From NCBI RefSeq assembly GCF_036226465.1, contig NZ_CP108476.1:3472001-3536000 (forward strand): 64,000 nt of DNA. The letters run 5' to 3'. A program made the position numbers and the translations under genes. Below are positions 34,139 to 41,840 of this stretch, one piece after another. The stretch comes from Kitasatospora sp. NBC_01250. GTDB taxonomy: Bacteria; Actinomycetota; Actinomycetes; Streptomycetales; Streptomycetaceae. The notes beneath the pieces are model-generated. The model saw only the letters and a program-made list of their open reading frames with translations, did not search any database and was not told the DNA's origin. How positions within the stretch are numbered: position 1 is the first letter of the stretch; each line of letters opens with the position of its first letter.

Positions 34139-35317
34139 GTGGCCGTGTCCGATCAGGAGAGGGCCGCGTCCCAGCCGCCGGACGCCGAGCCACCGGTCCC
34201 CGGCCCGCCCGACGGCGACCCGCTCGACGCCGACCCGCCGCCCTGGGCCGAGCCGGACCGCTTCACCCGCTCCCCCGCCCAACGGGCCTCGCTGGCGGGC
34301 ACGCTGACGGTGCTGGCGGTGGTGGCGGCGATCCTGCTGGGCAGCCGGGGCCTGCGCGACTTCGACATCACGCTGCTCCCCTACACGGTGGGCACCGTCT
34401 TCCTCGCCTTCGGCCTGGCCCACCGCTGCTCCCTGTGGCTGGGCGGGCGGACGGGCGGACGGGCCGCGCGCTCCTTCCGCGGGCTGCGCACCGCGGCGGC
34501 CGCGCTGCCGCGCCGCGCGCTCGCGCTGATCGGCCTGCGACCGCCCACCGGCGCGGACGCGCCGCGGCGCCGGGTCGCCCACCAGCTGATCTTCTGGGGC
34601 ACGCTGCTCGCCACCGTGATCACCGTTCCGCTGACCTGGGGCTGGCTCACCTGCACCGTGCCCGACCCGACCGGCTCCGGCTACCAGCTGCGGGTGTGGG
34701 GCTTTCGCATCCTCGGCTTCGACGCCGACGGCCTGCTCGGCTGGGTGCTCTTCCACGGCCTGGACCTGGCGGCGGTGCTGGTGATCGCGGGCGCCGGCTA
34801 CCTCCTGTGGCAGCGCCCGCGCGACGGCGCGAGCGGCGCGGGGTCACGGCCGGGCCCCGCGTTCCTGCCGCTGATCGCGCTGCTGACCATCGCGGTGACC
34901 GGCCTGCTGCTGACCTTCTCGGCGCTCGCGCTGCACGGCGGCGGCTACCAGTTCCTGGCCGTGCTGCACCTGGCCGCGGTGGTGCCGACCCTGGTCCTGC
35001 TGCCGTTCGGCGTCTTCACCCGGCCACTGCCGCGCCCGGCCGCCGCGCGCCTTCGGCCGGCCGTGCTCGCGGGCCTGACCGGGCCCGGCCGGCAGCGCGG
35101 CGCGGCCTTCGCCTGCCGCCGCTGCGGTGAGGCGATCGCCCCCGCCGGCGCCGGGCACGCCGGGGCCGAACGCACCGGAGCCGACGCCGACCCCCTGCGG
35201 GCCCGCCTCCTGCTGCCGCGCCTCGGCCTCGACCGGTGGGCCGCGTACTGCGGGCGCTGCCGGCGCCTGCTGCGCGGTGACGCCTACTTCGCCCAGCCGC
35301 GACGGGACGCCAGGTGA
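34139..35317 (+). CDS. Membrane protein with conserved histidines and C-terminal zinc ribbon; putative heme-binding electron carrier
   Basis: 392 aa from the GTG at 34139, with GGAGG 7 bp upstream. After a Pro/Asp-rich N-terminus there are 6-7 membrane helices. Histidines sit within or at the edges of several (L-A-H-R-C-S-L-W, A-H-Q-L-I-F-W-G, L-F-H-G-L-D-L-A, V-L-H-L-A-A-V), a pattern reminiscent of cytochrome b subunits such as NarI. The tail has C-R-R-C and C-G-R-C pairs of a zinc ribbon. With the Rieske protein and NarK-like transporter downstream, a quinol-linked electron-transfer role in nitrate or nitrite metabolism is inferred. I recall related actinobacterial proteins in nitrate loci, but this is from memory. 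Confidence 0.55.
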   Translation: MAVSDQERAASQPPDAEPPVPGPPDGDPLDADPPPWAEPDRFTRSPAQRASLAGTLTVLAVVAAILLGSRGLRDFDITLLPYTVGTVFLAFGLAHRCSLWLGGRTGGRAARSFRGLRTAAAALPRRALALIGLRPPTGADAPRRRVAHQLIFWGTLLATVITVPLTWGWLTCTVPDPTGSGYQLRVWGFRILGFDADGLLGWVLFHGLDLAAVLVIAGAGYLLWQRPRDGASGAGSRPGPAFLPLIALLTIAVTGLLLTFSALALHGGGYQFLAVLHLAAVVPTLVLLPFGVFTRPLPRPAAARLRPAVLAGLTGPGRQRGAAFACRRCGEAIAPAGAGHAGAERTGADADPLRARLLLPRLGLDRWAAYCGRCRRLLRGDAYFAQPRRDAR

Positions 35318-35372
35318 CCGCCGCGCGCATCGCAGCCACCGGACGCCGGGCGTCCGGGAAGGGAGTGTCCGC

Positions 35373-36041
35373 GTGACCGTGCCGCCCCCCGAGGAGCAGC
35401 CCGGCCGGCCCGAGGAGGCCGGCACCGCCCTGCCCCCGGCCTTCGGCCAGGGCAACCCCGGCGCCACCCGCCGCGACTGCCTGCGCCTGCTGGCCACCGT
35501 CTCGGGCGGCCTCGCGGTCGGCTCCACCGTGGTGGCCGCGGGCGTGCTGCCCCGGCACGGCGACGGCGGCGCGGACCCGCTCAAGGTCGCCGACCAGCTC
35601 GACCCCGGCGAGACGGTGACCTTCGAGTACCCCACCGCGCAGGACCGCGCGATCGGCATCCGGCTGGCCAACGGCGCGGTGGTCGGCTACTCCTCCGTCT
35701 GCACCCACCGGGCCTGCGGGGTGCTCTGGCGCCCCGACGGCGGCACCGCCGGCGAGCTCTACTGCCCGTGCCACCAGGGCACCTTCGACGTGCGGACCGG
35801 TGACGTGACGGGCGGGCCGCCGCCGCGCGGACTGCCGAAGGTGGTGCTGGTGGAGGACTCGGCCGGCGGCATCTGGGCGATCGGCACCGCCCGCTCCGGC
35901 GAGAGCGAGGAGAACGGCCTCTGCCGCCAGCTGCGCGAGCGCGATCCGCAACTCGCCGACCAGGCGGGCTGCAACGACGCGCCCGGCGCCCCCGCCTCGG
36001 CTCCGGCCAGCGCCAGCGCCACGGCGGTGGCCAGCACATGA
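35373..36041 (+). CDS. Rieske [2Fe-2S] protein
   Basis: 222 aa from the GTG at 35373. An R-R-D-C-L-R-L-L start to a hydrophobic helix (about residues 33-60) resembles a Tat signal-anchor. Rieske ligands are complete: Cys110-Thr-His112 and Cys131-Pro-Cys133-His134 (C-x-H...C-x2-H). A Gly/Pro turn (G-G-P-P-P-R-G-L-P) follows, as in QcrA-type domains. The C-terminus is an Ala/Ser tail with two more cysteines. It is expected on the outer face of the membrane, transferring electrons with the neighbour at 34139. It overlaps the next start (ATGA). Confidence 0.87.
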   Translation: MTVPPPEEQPGRPEEAGTALPPAFGQGNPGATRRDCLRLLATVSGGLAVGSTVVAAGVLPRHGDGGADPLKVADQLDPGETVTFEYPTAQDRAIGIRLANGAVVGYSSVCTHRACGVLWRPDGGTAGELYCPCHQGTFDVRTGDVTGGPPPRGLPKVVLVEDSAGGIWAIGTARSGESEENGLCRQLRERDPQLADQAGCNDAPGAPASAPASASATAVAST

Positions 36042-36382
36042 CGGACCACCAGGACGCCCCGCCCCCCGCGTACCCCCCGGCCGGCGCCGGGCGGCGCGCC
36101 GACCGCCGCACCCCGGCCCGCCGGCCGCGCCTGCGCCCGCCGGCCGGCCGCGCCGCGAGCAGGGCCGGGCGATCGGGCGGTGCCGATCGCCCGGCCCTGC
36201 TCGCGGCGCGCTCGGTGCTCGCCCTGGCCGTCCTGGTCGGCCAGTTGTGGGCGTTGACGGTGGCCACCAACGCCTGGATGGTCGGCGACACCGACACCGC
36301 CTGGTGGACCACGGCCTTCTCGATCGGCTCCTTCCTGGCCGTGCTGCTCCTGTGGTGGCGCGCGCCACGCGGGGACCGCTGA
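36038..36382 (+). CDS. Small membrane protein in the Rieske/NarK-like operon
   Basis: 114 aa. A Pro/Arg-rich cytoplasmic N-terminal half is followed by two membrane helices (V-L-A-L-A-V-L-V-G-Q-L-W and S-I-G-S-F-L-A-V-L-L). Start overlaps the Rieske stop (ATGA), so translation is coupled. No family recognised; perhaps an accessory anchor of the complex. Confidence 0.65.
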   Translation: MTDHQDAPPPAYPPAGAGRRADRRTPARRPRLRPPAGRAASRAGRSGGADRPALLAARSVLALAVLVGQLWALTVATNAWMVGDTDTAWWTTAFSIGSFLAVLLLWWRAPRGDR

Positions 36383-36410
36383 CCGCCGACCGCCTTTCCC
36401 GGGAGCACCG

Positions 36411-37769
36411 TTGAGCGTTGTCGACGAGCCCGCGGTGTCCCGGCCCCGGCCGGATCTCCGGCCCGGGGCCACCATCCGCCGCTGGACCCCGTGCGACCCG
36501 CGGTTCTGGTCCACCGCCGGCCGCCGGGTGGCGGCGCGCAACCTGGCGGTCTCCGCGCCGGCCCTGCTGCTGGCCACGGCGGTCTGGCAGATCTGGTCGG
36601 TGCTGGTGGTGGAGCTCGGCCGGGCGGCCTTCGCGCTCTCCGGCGGGCAGCGGTTCTGGCTGGCCGCGCTGCCGGGCCTGACCGGCGCGATCCTGCGGGC
36701 CGGCTACGCGCTGCTCGGCCCGGCGGTCGGCCGGCGCCGCTGGACGGCGCTCAGCACGGCGGTCCTGATCGGCCCGCTGCTCGGCCTCGGCCTGGCGGTG
36801 CGCGACACCGGCACGCCGTACGGGGTGCTGCTGGCGCTCGCCGCGCTGTGCGGGCTGGGCGGCGCCGTCGCCTCCTCCGCGCAGGCCACGCTCGACCCCT
36901 TCTACCCGCCGGCGCTGCAGGGCCGGGCCCGCGGCCGCAGCGCCGGTGCGGGCGATCTCGGCATCGCCCTGGTGCAGGCGCTCACGCCGATCGTGATCAC
37001 CACCGGGTTCCTCGGCGCACCGGCCGGGCGGGGGCGGGCCACGCACGGCGGCGGCGAGGCCTGGCTGCCGAACGCCGCCTTCGGGTGGGTCACGCCGCTG
37101 GCGCTGCTGGCGGTGCTGGCCTGGTTCCTGATGAACGACCTGCGGGTGCCCGGCGCGCCGACCACGCCGTACCGGTCCGTGCTGCGCCGCCGGCACACCT
37201 GGCTGCTGGCGCTGCTCCGGCTCGGCACCCTCGGCTCCTTCCTCGGCTTCGCCGCCGCCCTGCCGAACCTGCTCGACCGCACCTTCACCGCGGCCGACCC
37301 CGGCTGCTCGGCCACCGGGTTCGTCTGGATCGGCCCGCTGGTCGGCGTGCTGGCCCGCCCGCTCGGCGGTCGGCTGGGCAGACGGGCGGGCGGCGCCTGG
37401 TGCACCACGATCTGCTTCGCGGGGCTGGCGCTCGCCGTCATCGTGGCGGTCCGGGCGCTGCCCTCGCCCGGCGATCCGGGCAACTTCCGGCTCGGCTGCG
37501 CCGCTTTCCTGCTGCTCTTCCTCTTCGCCGGCCTCGGCACCGGCTCCGGCCTGCGCCAGCTCTCCCGCCTGCCGCTGGGCCCCGCGGAGCTGTCGGCCAC
37601 CGCCGGCCTCGGCACCGCGGTGGCGGCCTGCGGCGCCTTCTTCGTCCCGGCGATGTTCGCGCTCGCCCCCGCCACCGACGCGCTCTACGTCTTCGTCGCC
37701 TTCTACGCGCTCTGCCTGGCGGTCTGCTGGTGGTGCTACGCCCGGGACGGGGCACCGGCGCCGGGCTGA
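36411..37769 (+). CDS. NarK-like MFS transporter (nitrate/nitrite porter type)
   Basis: 452 aa from a TTG with GGGAG 5 bp upstream. Twelve membrane helices of the major facilitator superfamily. The N-terminal W-x-F-W and arginine-containing helix (L-R-A-G-Y-A-L-L-G-P-A-V-G-R-R) and the late R-P-L-G-G-R-L-G-R-R loop fit the NNP (NarK/NasA) family. Cysteines are unusually frequent in the last helices. Classical NNP signature strings G-x-x-x-G-x-x-G are partly degenerate, so nitrate is the most likely, not certain, substrate. A tRNA-Lys unit follows 94 bp later. Confidence 0.75.
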   Translation: MSVVDEPAVSRPRPDLRPGATIRRWTPCDPRFWSTAGRRVAARNLAVSAPALLLATAVWQIWSVLVVELGRAAFALSGGQRFWLAALPGLTGAILRAGYALLGPAVGRRRWTALSTAVLIGPLLGLGLAVRDTGTPYGVLLALAALCGLGGAVASSAQATLDPFYPPALQGRARGRSAGAGDLGIALVQALTPIVITTGFLGAPAGRGRATHGGGEAWLPNAAFGWVTPLALLAVLAWFLMNDLRVPGAPTTPYRSVLRRRHTWLLALLRLGTLGSFLGFAAALPNLLDRTFTAADPGCSATGFVWIGPLVGVLARPLGGRLGRRAGGAWCTTICFAGLALAVIVAVRALPSPGDPGNFRLGCAAFLLLFLFAGLGTGSGLRQLSRLPLGPAELSATAGLGTAVAACGAFFVPAMFALAPATDALYVFVAFYALCLAVCWWCYARDGAPAPG

Positions 37770-37817
37770 GCCCGCCCGCGTACGCAGCCTTGACAGTGCG
37801 CGACGGCCCGGTGACGA

Positions 37818-37847
37818 TTCGGTGATTCCGACCGGGCCGTGTAAAGT
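37818..37847 (+). promoter_or_regulatory. Promoter of tRNA-Lys copy 3
   Basis: TTCGGT, 18 bp, TAAAGT; the -10 ends 15 bp before the tRNA, as in copies 1 and 2. Confidence 0.6.
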
Positions 37848-37862
37848 CTTCGACGTCAGCAA

Positions 37863-37936
37863 GCGCCGCTAGCTCAGTTGGTTAGAGCAGCTGACTCTTA
37901 ATCAGCGGGTCCGGGGTTCGAGTCCCTGGCGGCGCA
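37863..37936 (+). tRNA. tRNA-Lys (anticodon CTT), copy 3 of 4
   Basis: Same 74 bases as the other copies. The identity with copy 1 continues through the spacer and terminator (about 120 bp, one change). Confidence 0.97.
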
Positions 37937-37944
37937 CAGACGGT

Positions 37945-37976
37945 CGAAGGCCCCTCGCGAGAGCGAGGGGCCTTCG
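37945..37976 (+). terminator. Terminator after tRNA-Lys copy 3
   Basis: 14-bp perfect stem starting CGAAGGCCCCTCGC with a GAGA loop; identical to the copy 1 terminator except that the G-T pair is here a C-G pair. Confidence 0.8.
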
Positions 37977-38103
37977 GCGTTTCCCGGGGCTGCCGGGCGG
38001 GGAGGTACGCGGGGCCGGAGGGACGGTGCCGCTGCGTGAGCGGGCGGCTACCGTGCCCGCGCGCATCGCCCACCCCCTTGGAACGTCTGAATCGAGGCCA
38101 TGG

Positions 38104-38670
38104 ATGGCTGTGAAGGTGCTGCTCATCACCGGGGACGCCGCGGAGTCGCTGGAGGTGCTCTACCCCTACCAGCGGCTGCGCGAGGAGGGGTACCAGGTGG
38201 ACATCGCCGCCCCGAGCCAAAAGAAGCTGCGCTTCGTGGTGCACGACTTCGAGGACGGCTTCGACACCTACACCGAGAAGCCGGGCTACACCTGGCCCGC
38301 CGACCTGGCCTTCGACGAGGTCGACCCGGCCGGGTACGCCGCCCTGGTGATCCCCGGCGGCCGGGCGCCCGAGTACCTGCGCAACGACCCCGAGGTGCAG
38401 CGGATCACCCGCCACTTCTTCGAGACCGACAAGCCGGTGGCGCAGATCTGCCACGGCCCGCAGATCACCGCGGCGGCCGGCGTGCTCCAGGGGCGGACCA
38501 CCGCCGCCTACCCGGCCCTGGAGCCGGACGTGCGAGCCGCCGGCGCGACCTACCGCGACGGCGAGGCCGTGGTGGACGGCGTGCTGGTCTCGGCGCGCGC
38601 CTGGCCGGACCACCCGGGCTGGCTGCGCGCGTTCATCGAGGTGCTGCGGACCAAGGCCCCGGCGGCCTGA
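38104..38670 (+). CDS. DJ-1/PfpI family protein
   Basis: 188 aa from the ATG at 38104. Flavodoxin-like fold V-K-V-L-L-I-T-G-D, then A-L-V-I-P-G-G-R-A-P-E-Y-L, and the nucleophile elbow Q-I-C-H-G-P-Q with Cys116 followed by His. Early glutamates (A-E-S-L-E) supply the conserved acid. The family includes PfpI-type proteases, glyoxalase III and deglycase-like enzymes; which activity this one has is unknown. A bidirectional hairpin separates it from the convergent VOC gene. Confidence 0.9.
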   Translation: MAVKVLLITGDAAESLEVLYPYQRLREEGYQVDIAAPSQKKLRFVVHDFEDGFDTYTEKPGYTWPADLAFDEVDPAGYAALVIPGGRAPEYLRNDPEVQRITRHFFETDKPVAQICHGPQITAAAGVLQGRTTAAYPALEPDVRAAGATYRDGEAVVDGVLVSARAWPDHPGWLRAFIEVLRTKAPAA

Positions 38671-38676
38671 CCCCGC

Positions 38677-38714
38677 CCGCGGGGGTGCGCCGGCAGGCCG
38701 GCCCACCCCCGCGG
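38677..38714. terminator. Bidirectional hairpin between DJ-1 and VOC genes
   Basis: CCGCGGGGGTG and complement (11 bp) enclose an inner GCCGGC pair, 6 bp after the DJ-1/PfpI stop and 6 bp beyond the VOC stop. Confidence 0.75.
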
Positions 38715-38720
38715 ATCCGC

Positions 38721-39128
38721 TCAGTACGACTGCAGCTCGATCAAGTGGCCCTCGGGGTCGCGCAGATGGGCCGAGCGCAGGGTCGGCCCCCACTCCGGGC
38801 GGTCGGTGGCCGGCGTCACCGGGGTGGCGCCGTTCGCCAGGCAGAGGGCGAGCGCGGCATCGACGTCCGCGACCCGGGAGACCAGCATCGCGGCTTCCTG
38901 CGCGGGCGGTGCCAGCGGCGGCAGCTCGCCGGTCCCGACGGCGGCGGCCAGCGCGGCGCGGTCGTAGAGCACCAGGACGGCCTGGTCGGCCACGTCCCAG
39001 TTGGCGTACGGGCCCGACTCGTCGCCCTTCTGCCGCACCGCACCCAGCAGTTCGGGCAGGACGGCGTCGTAGAAGCGGAAGCAGTCGGCGAAGCGAGTGA
39101 CCAGCAGGCGTGGGTAGAGCGCGTCCAA
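38721..39128 (-). CDS. VOC family (glyoxalase-like) protein
   Basis: 135 aa from the TTG at 39128, chosen because GGAGG lies exactly 5 bp upstream; the ORF continues to 39707 without a coding look. Single VOC domain: L-L-V-T-R-F-A-D-C-F-R-F-Y start, D-V-D-A-A-L-A-L-C-L-A-N-G in the middle, and C-terminal L-R-D-P-E-G-H-L-I-E-L with the metal-ligand Glu. Substrate unknown. Divergent from a MarR gene across two palindromes, so probably MarR-controlled. Confidence 0.82.
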   Translation of the reverse strand: MDALYPRLLVTRFADCFRFYDAVLPELLGAVRQKGDESGPYANWDVADQAVLVLYDRAALAAAVGTGELPPLAPPAQEAAMLVSRVADVDAALALCLANGATPVTPATDRPEWGPTLRSAHLRDPEGHLIELQSY

Positions 39129-39153
39129 CGGAGCCTCCGGGCTGCGAAAATCA

Positions 39154-39169
39154 ATGGGTGACCACCCAT
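39154..39169. promoter_or_regulatory. Perfect palindrome, putative MarR operator 1
   Basis: ATGGGTG-AC-CACCCAT, 7-bp perfect arms, between the divergent VOC (start 39128) and marR (start 39198) genes. Confidence 0.6.
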
Positions 39170-39173
39170 CATT

Positions 39174-39190
39174 GGTGATCACCCTACAAT
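39174..39190 (+). promoter_or_regulatory. Palindrome GGTGATCACC and -10 of a probably leaderless marR
   Basis: GGTGATCACC (39174-39183) is directly followed by TACAAT (39185-39190). The ATG lies 7 bp after the -10, so transcription should begin at or near the start codon. The palindrome would block polymerase, consistent with autorepression. Confidence 0.55.
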
Positions 39191-39197
39191 CCCTGCC

Positions 39198-39638
39198 ATG
39201 GATGCCACACCCCCGAGCCTGCTCGACCTCACCAGCTACCTGCTGGCCCAGACCGGGCGCCGGGCCAGGGGCCGGCTGGCGGCCCGGCTCGCCGAGCGGG
39301 AGCTGCGCCTGTGGCACCTGTCCGTCCTGGCCTCGCTCGCCGACTTCGGCCCGCACGCCCAGCGCGAGCTGGCCGAACGCCTGGGTATCGACGCGAGCGA
39401 CCTGGTACGCCTGCTGGACGAGCTGAGCCGGGCCGGCCTGGTCGAGCGCACGCGTTCCACCGCCGACCGCCGCCGCATGCAGGTCGCGCTCACCCCGGCC
39501 GGCCGCACCGCCCTCGGCGAGCTCCACGACGAGGCGGCGGCCGTGCAGGACGAGGTGCTGGCCCCGCTCTCCACCACCGAGCGGGAGCAGTTGCACGGGC
39601 TGCTGCTGCGGGTCCTCCGGGCGGGCGGCGCCCCGTGA
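39198..39638 (+). CDS. MarR family transcriptional regulator
   Basis: 146 aa. Winged helix: L-W-H-L-S-V-L-A-S-L, A-Q-R-E-L-A-E-R-L-G-I-D-A-S-D-L-V-R-L-L-D-E-L recognition region, wing R-T-R-S-T-A-D-R-R-R-M about residue 90. Probable repressor of the divergent VOC gene. Leaderless start is likely. Confidence 0.9.
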   Translation: MDATPPSLLDLTSYLLAQTGRRARGRLAARLAERELRLWHLSVLASLADFGPHAQRELAERLGIDASDLVRLLDELSRAGLVERTRSTADRRRMQVALTPAGRTALGELHDEAAAVQDEVLAPLSTTEREQLHGLLLRVLRAGGAP

Positions 39639-39661
39639 CGGGAGTGCCGGTACCGCCCGAT

Positions 39662-39691
39662 TTCGGCATAGGCCCCCTGGTCGGGTACTGT
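39662..39691 (+). promoter_or_regulatory. Promoter of tRNA-Lys copy 4
   Basis: TTCGGC, 18 bp, TACTGT; the -10 ends 16 bp before the tRNA. Confidence 0.55.
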
Positions 39692-39707
39692 TCTCCGCGT
39701 TGAACAA

Positions 39708-39781
39708 GCGCCGCTAGCTCAGTTGGTTAGAGCAGCTGACTCTTAATCAGCGGGTCCGGGGTTCGAGTCCCTGGCGGCGCA
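39708..39781 (+). tRNA. tRNA-Lys (anticodon CTT), copy 4 of 4
   Basis: Same 74-base tRNA as copies 1-3, here with a different terminator. It is only 1.8 kb from copy 3. Confidence 0.97.
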
Positions 39782-39788
39782 CAACACG

Positions 39789-39824
39789 GGATGGGCCGCT
39801 CTCCTTCGGGAGAGCGGCCCATCC
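39789..39824 (+). terminator. Terminator after tRNA-Lys copy 4
   Basis: 16-bp perfect stem (GGATGGGCCGCTCTCC and complement) with a TTCG tetraloop, followed by GGCTTT. Confidence 0.88.
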
Positions 39825-40038
39825 GGCTTTCCCGGCCACGGTGCGGTGAGCCGCTCCCGCCCGCCGATCCGTTCTCCCCGGTACGGCGCCGACCCCCGGT
39901 GGCGGCGGCACGGGAGCATCGTCGCAAGATGGACGATCAGGCGGTGACAGCTCACGGGAGCCGGAGCTACCCGGCATCGCGGGCACCGGTCGACCTGGCC
40001 GACCCCGGCGCCCCACCAAGACGGGAGAACCACGCGCA

Positions 40039-41682
40039 GTGAGCGTTCTGCAGCAGCCCACCGCACCCCCGACGCCGCCGGAGCCCACCGCCCCGGCGGA
40101 GCGACGCGACGGCTGGAGACGCTGGACCACCCCCGTCGCGGTCTCCACCGCGGTCGCGCTGCTGATGGGCCTGCTCTGGGCACGCCTCATGGCCGGGGTC
40201 ACCGCCGACCTCTCCGCGCAGTTCGCCTGGGCCGACTTCGTGGGCAAGCACCCGGGCTCGGCGTACGACTTCTCCTGGTACGGCGGCATGCACCCCGCCT
40301 CCTACAGCGTCCTCGCCCCGTGGCTGATGGCCCTGTTCGGGGTGCGCACCACGGCGGTCGCGGCGGCCGTGCTCTCGACCGCGCTGCTCGCGGTACTGCT
40401 GGAGCGCTCCCACGTGCGCCGGCCGCTGCCCGCCGCGCTCTGGGGAGCCTTCGCGCTGACCTGCGACATCGCCGCCGGGCGGGTGACCTTCGCGCTCGGC
40501 CTGATGTTCGGCCTGGCCGCTGTGGTGGTGGCCGGTCAGCAGCGCAGGGCGAGCTGGTGGCGGGTCGCGGCGGTCGCCCTGTGCGCGCTGCTGGCGACCA
40601 CGGCCAGCCCGGTGGCCGGCCTCTTCGTCGACGTGGCCGCCGCCGCGCTGCTGCTCACCCGGCGCTACCGGACCGGCTGGGCGATGGCCGTGCCGCCGCC
40701 GGTGGTGGTGCTGGGCTGCGCCGCGCTCTTCCCGTTCTTCGGGGTCGACCCGATCTCCGCCTCCACCGCCGTCTTCTCGGCGGGCACCGCACTGGTGGTG
40801 GCGCTGCTGGTCCCCCGGCCGTGGCGCGCGGTGCGCCTGGGCGCCTTGGTGTACGCGCTGGGTTCCGCGCTGACCCTGGCCTTCCCGACGCCGATCGGCA
40901 TGAACGTGCAGCGCCTGGCGCTGATCTTCGGCGGCGTCGTGCTGCTGGCCCTGCTCGGCAACGAACAGTGGCGCCCCCTGCGGTCCTGGCGGCGCGTCAC
41001 CGCCCTGGTCGCCGGGTTCGGCCTGGCGGCCTACTGGACGATCACCGCGAACATCATCGGCATCCCGACCCCCTCGCCCACCCACCAGGCGGACGCGCTC
41101 GTCGCCGAGCTGCAGCAGCTGCACGCCGAGCGGGCCCGCGTGGAGGCGGTCCCGATGCTCAACCACTACGAGTCCTGGCGGCTGGCCGACGTCACCCAGC
41201 TGGCCCGCGGCTGGAACCGCCAGGCCGACGTCCAGCGCAACCCGCTCTTCTACGACAGGACGCTCACCCCGGCCAGCTACCACGACTGGCTGCAGCGCTG
41301 GGCGGTGGGCTACGTCGCGCTGCCCTCCGGCCCCACCGACATCGCCGGCGACGCCGAGGCCGCACTGGTGCGCGGCGGCCTCGGCTACCTGGAGGAGGTC
41401 TGGCACGACGAGCACTGGCGGCTCTTCCGGTTCACCGACGCCCAGCCGCTGGCCGACGGGCCGGCCACCGTGCTGCGGGCGGACGCGGAGCGGATCCAGC
41501 TCACCGTCGGTGCCGCGGGCCAGGTGCAGCTGCGCATCCCCTACTCGCCCTGGCTCACCGTGCACGGTCCGGGCGGCGCCTGCCTGAGCCAGGACGGCGA
41601 CTGGACCAGGCTGACCGTGACCGCCCCGGGCGACTACCAGGTCGACGCGCGCTACCGGCTGCCCCGGGGCAGCGCCTGCTGA
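40039..41682 (+). CDS. Large polytopic membrane protein, GT-C-like
   Basis: 547 aa from a GTG. Pro-rich cytoplasmic start, about 11 membrane helices over residues 30-345, then a roughly 190-residue extracytoplasmic C-terminal domain with beta character (I-Q-L-T-V-G-A-A-G-Q-V-Q-L-R-I-P). A W-A-D-F-V-G-K-H-P loop and D-F-S-W-Y-G-G-M-H follow the first helix. This layout (long loop after helix 1, many helices, outer C-domain) resembles GT-C glycosyltransferases that use polyprenyl-linked sugars. Homologues are sometimes labelled MFS transporters without good reason. Function not established. Confidence 0.6.
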   Translation: MSVLQQPTAPPTPPEPTAPAERRDGWRRWTTPVAVSTAVALLMGLLWARLMAGVTADLSAQFAWADFVGKHPGSAYDFSWYGGMHPASYSVLAPWLMALFGVRTTAVAAAVLSTALLAVLLERSHVRRPLPAALWGAFALTCDIAAGRVTFALGLMFGLAAVVVAGQQRRASWWRVAAVALCALLATTASPVAGLFVDVAAAALLLTRRYRTGWAMAVPPPVVVLGCAALFPFFGVDPISASTAVFSAGTALVVALLVPRPWRAVRLGALVYALGSALTLAFPTPIGMNVQRLALIFGGVVLLALLGNEQWRPLRSWRRVTALVAGFGLAAYWTITANIIGIPTPSPTHQADALVAELQQLHAERARVEAVPMLNHYESWRLADVTQLARGWNRQADVQRNPLFYDRTLTPASYHDWLQRWAVGYVALPSGPTDIAGDAEAALVRGGLGYLEEVWHDEHWRLFRFTDAQPLADGPATVLRADAERIQLTVGAAGQVQLRIPYSPWLTVHGPGGACLSQDGDWTRLTVTAPGDYQVDARYRLPRGSAC

Positions 41683-41840
41683 CACCGCGCCCCGGCCGGC
41701 CGCCCGCCCGGGAACCGACCACGGTGCTGCGCGGGTCCCAACCCCTGGACGCACGGCCCGCACCGCCCGAAGCGGTGCGGTACCGTCGCCAGAGTGCCCG
41801 GGCAGGTCGGGGCAGGTCGGGCAGGATCGGAGCGAGCAGC

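Noticed and set aside
35016..37862. 948-aa antisense ORF opposite the Rieske/NarK-like operon
   Set aside because: No motif; runs across four coupled genes and a tRNA.
7975..39781. tRNA-Lys copies as borders of an integrated element
   Set aside because: No integrase, excisionase or partial tRNA repeat is present between them, and most genes there look like core or scattered accessory genes.
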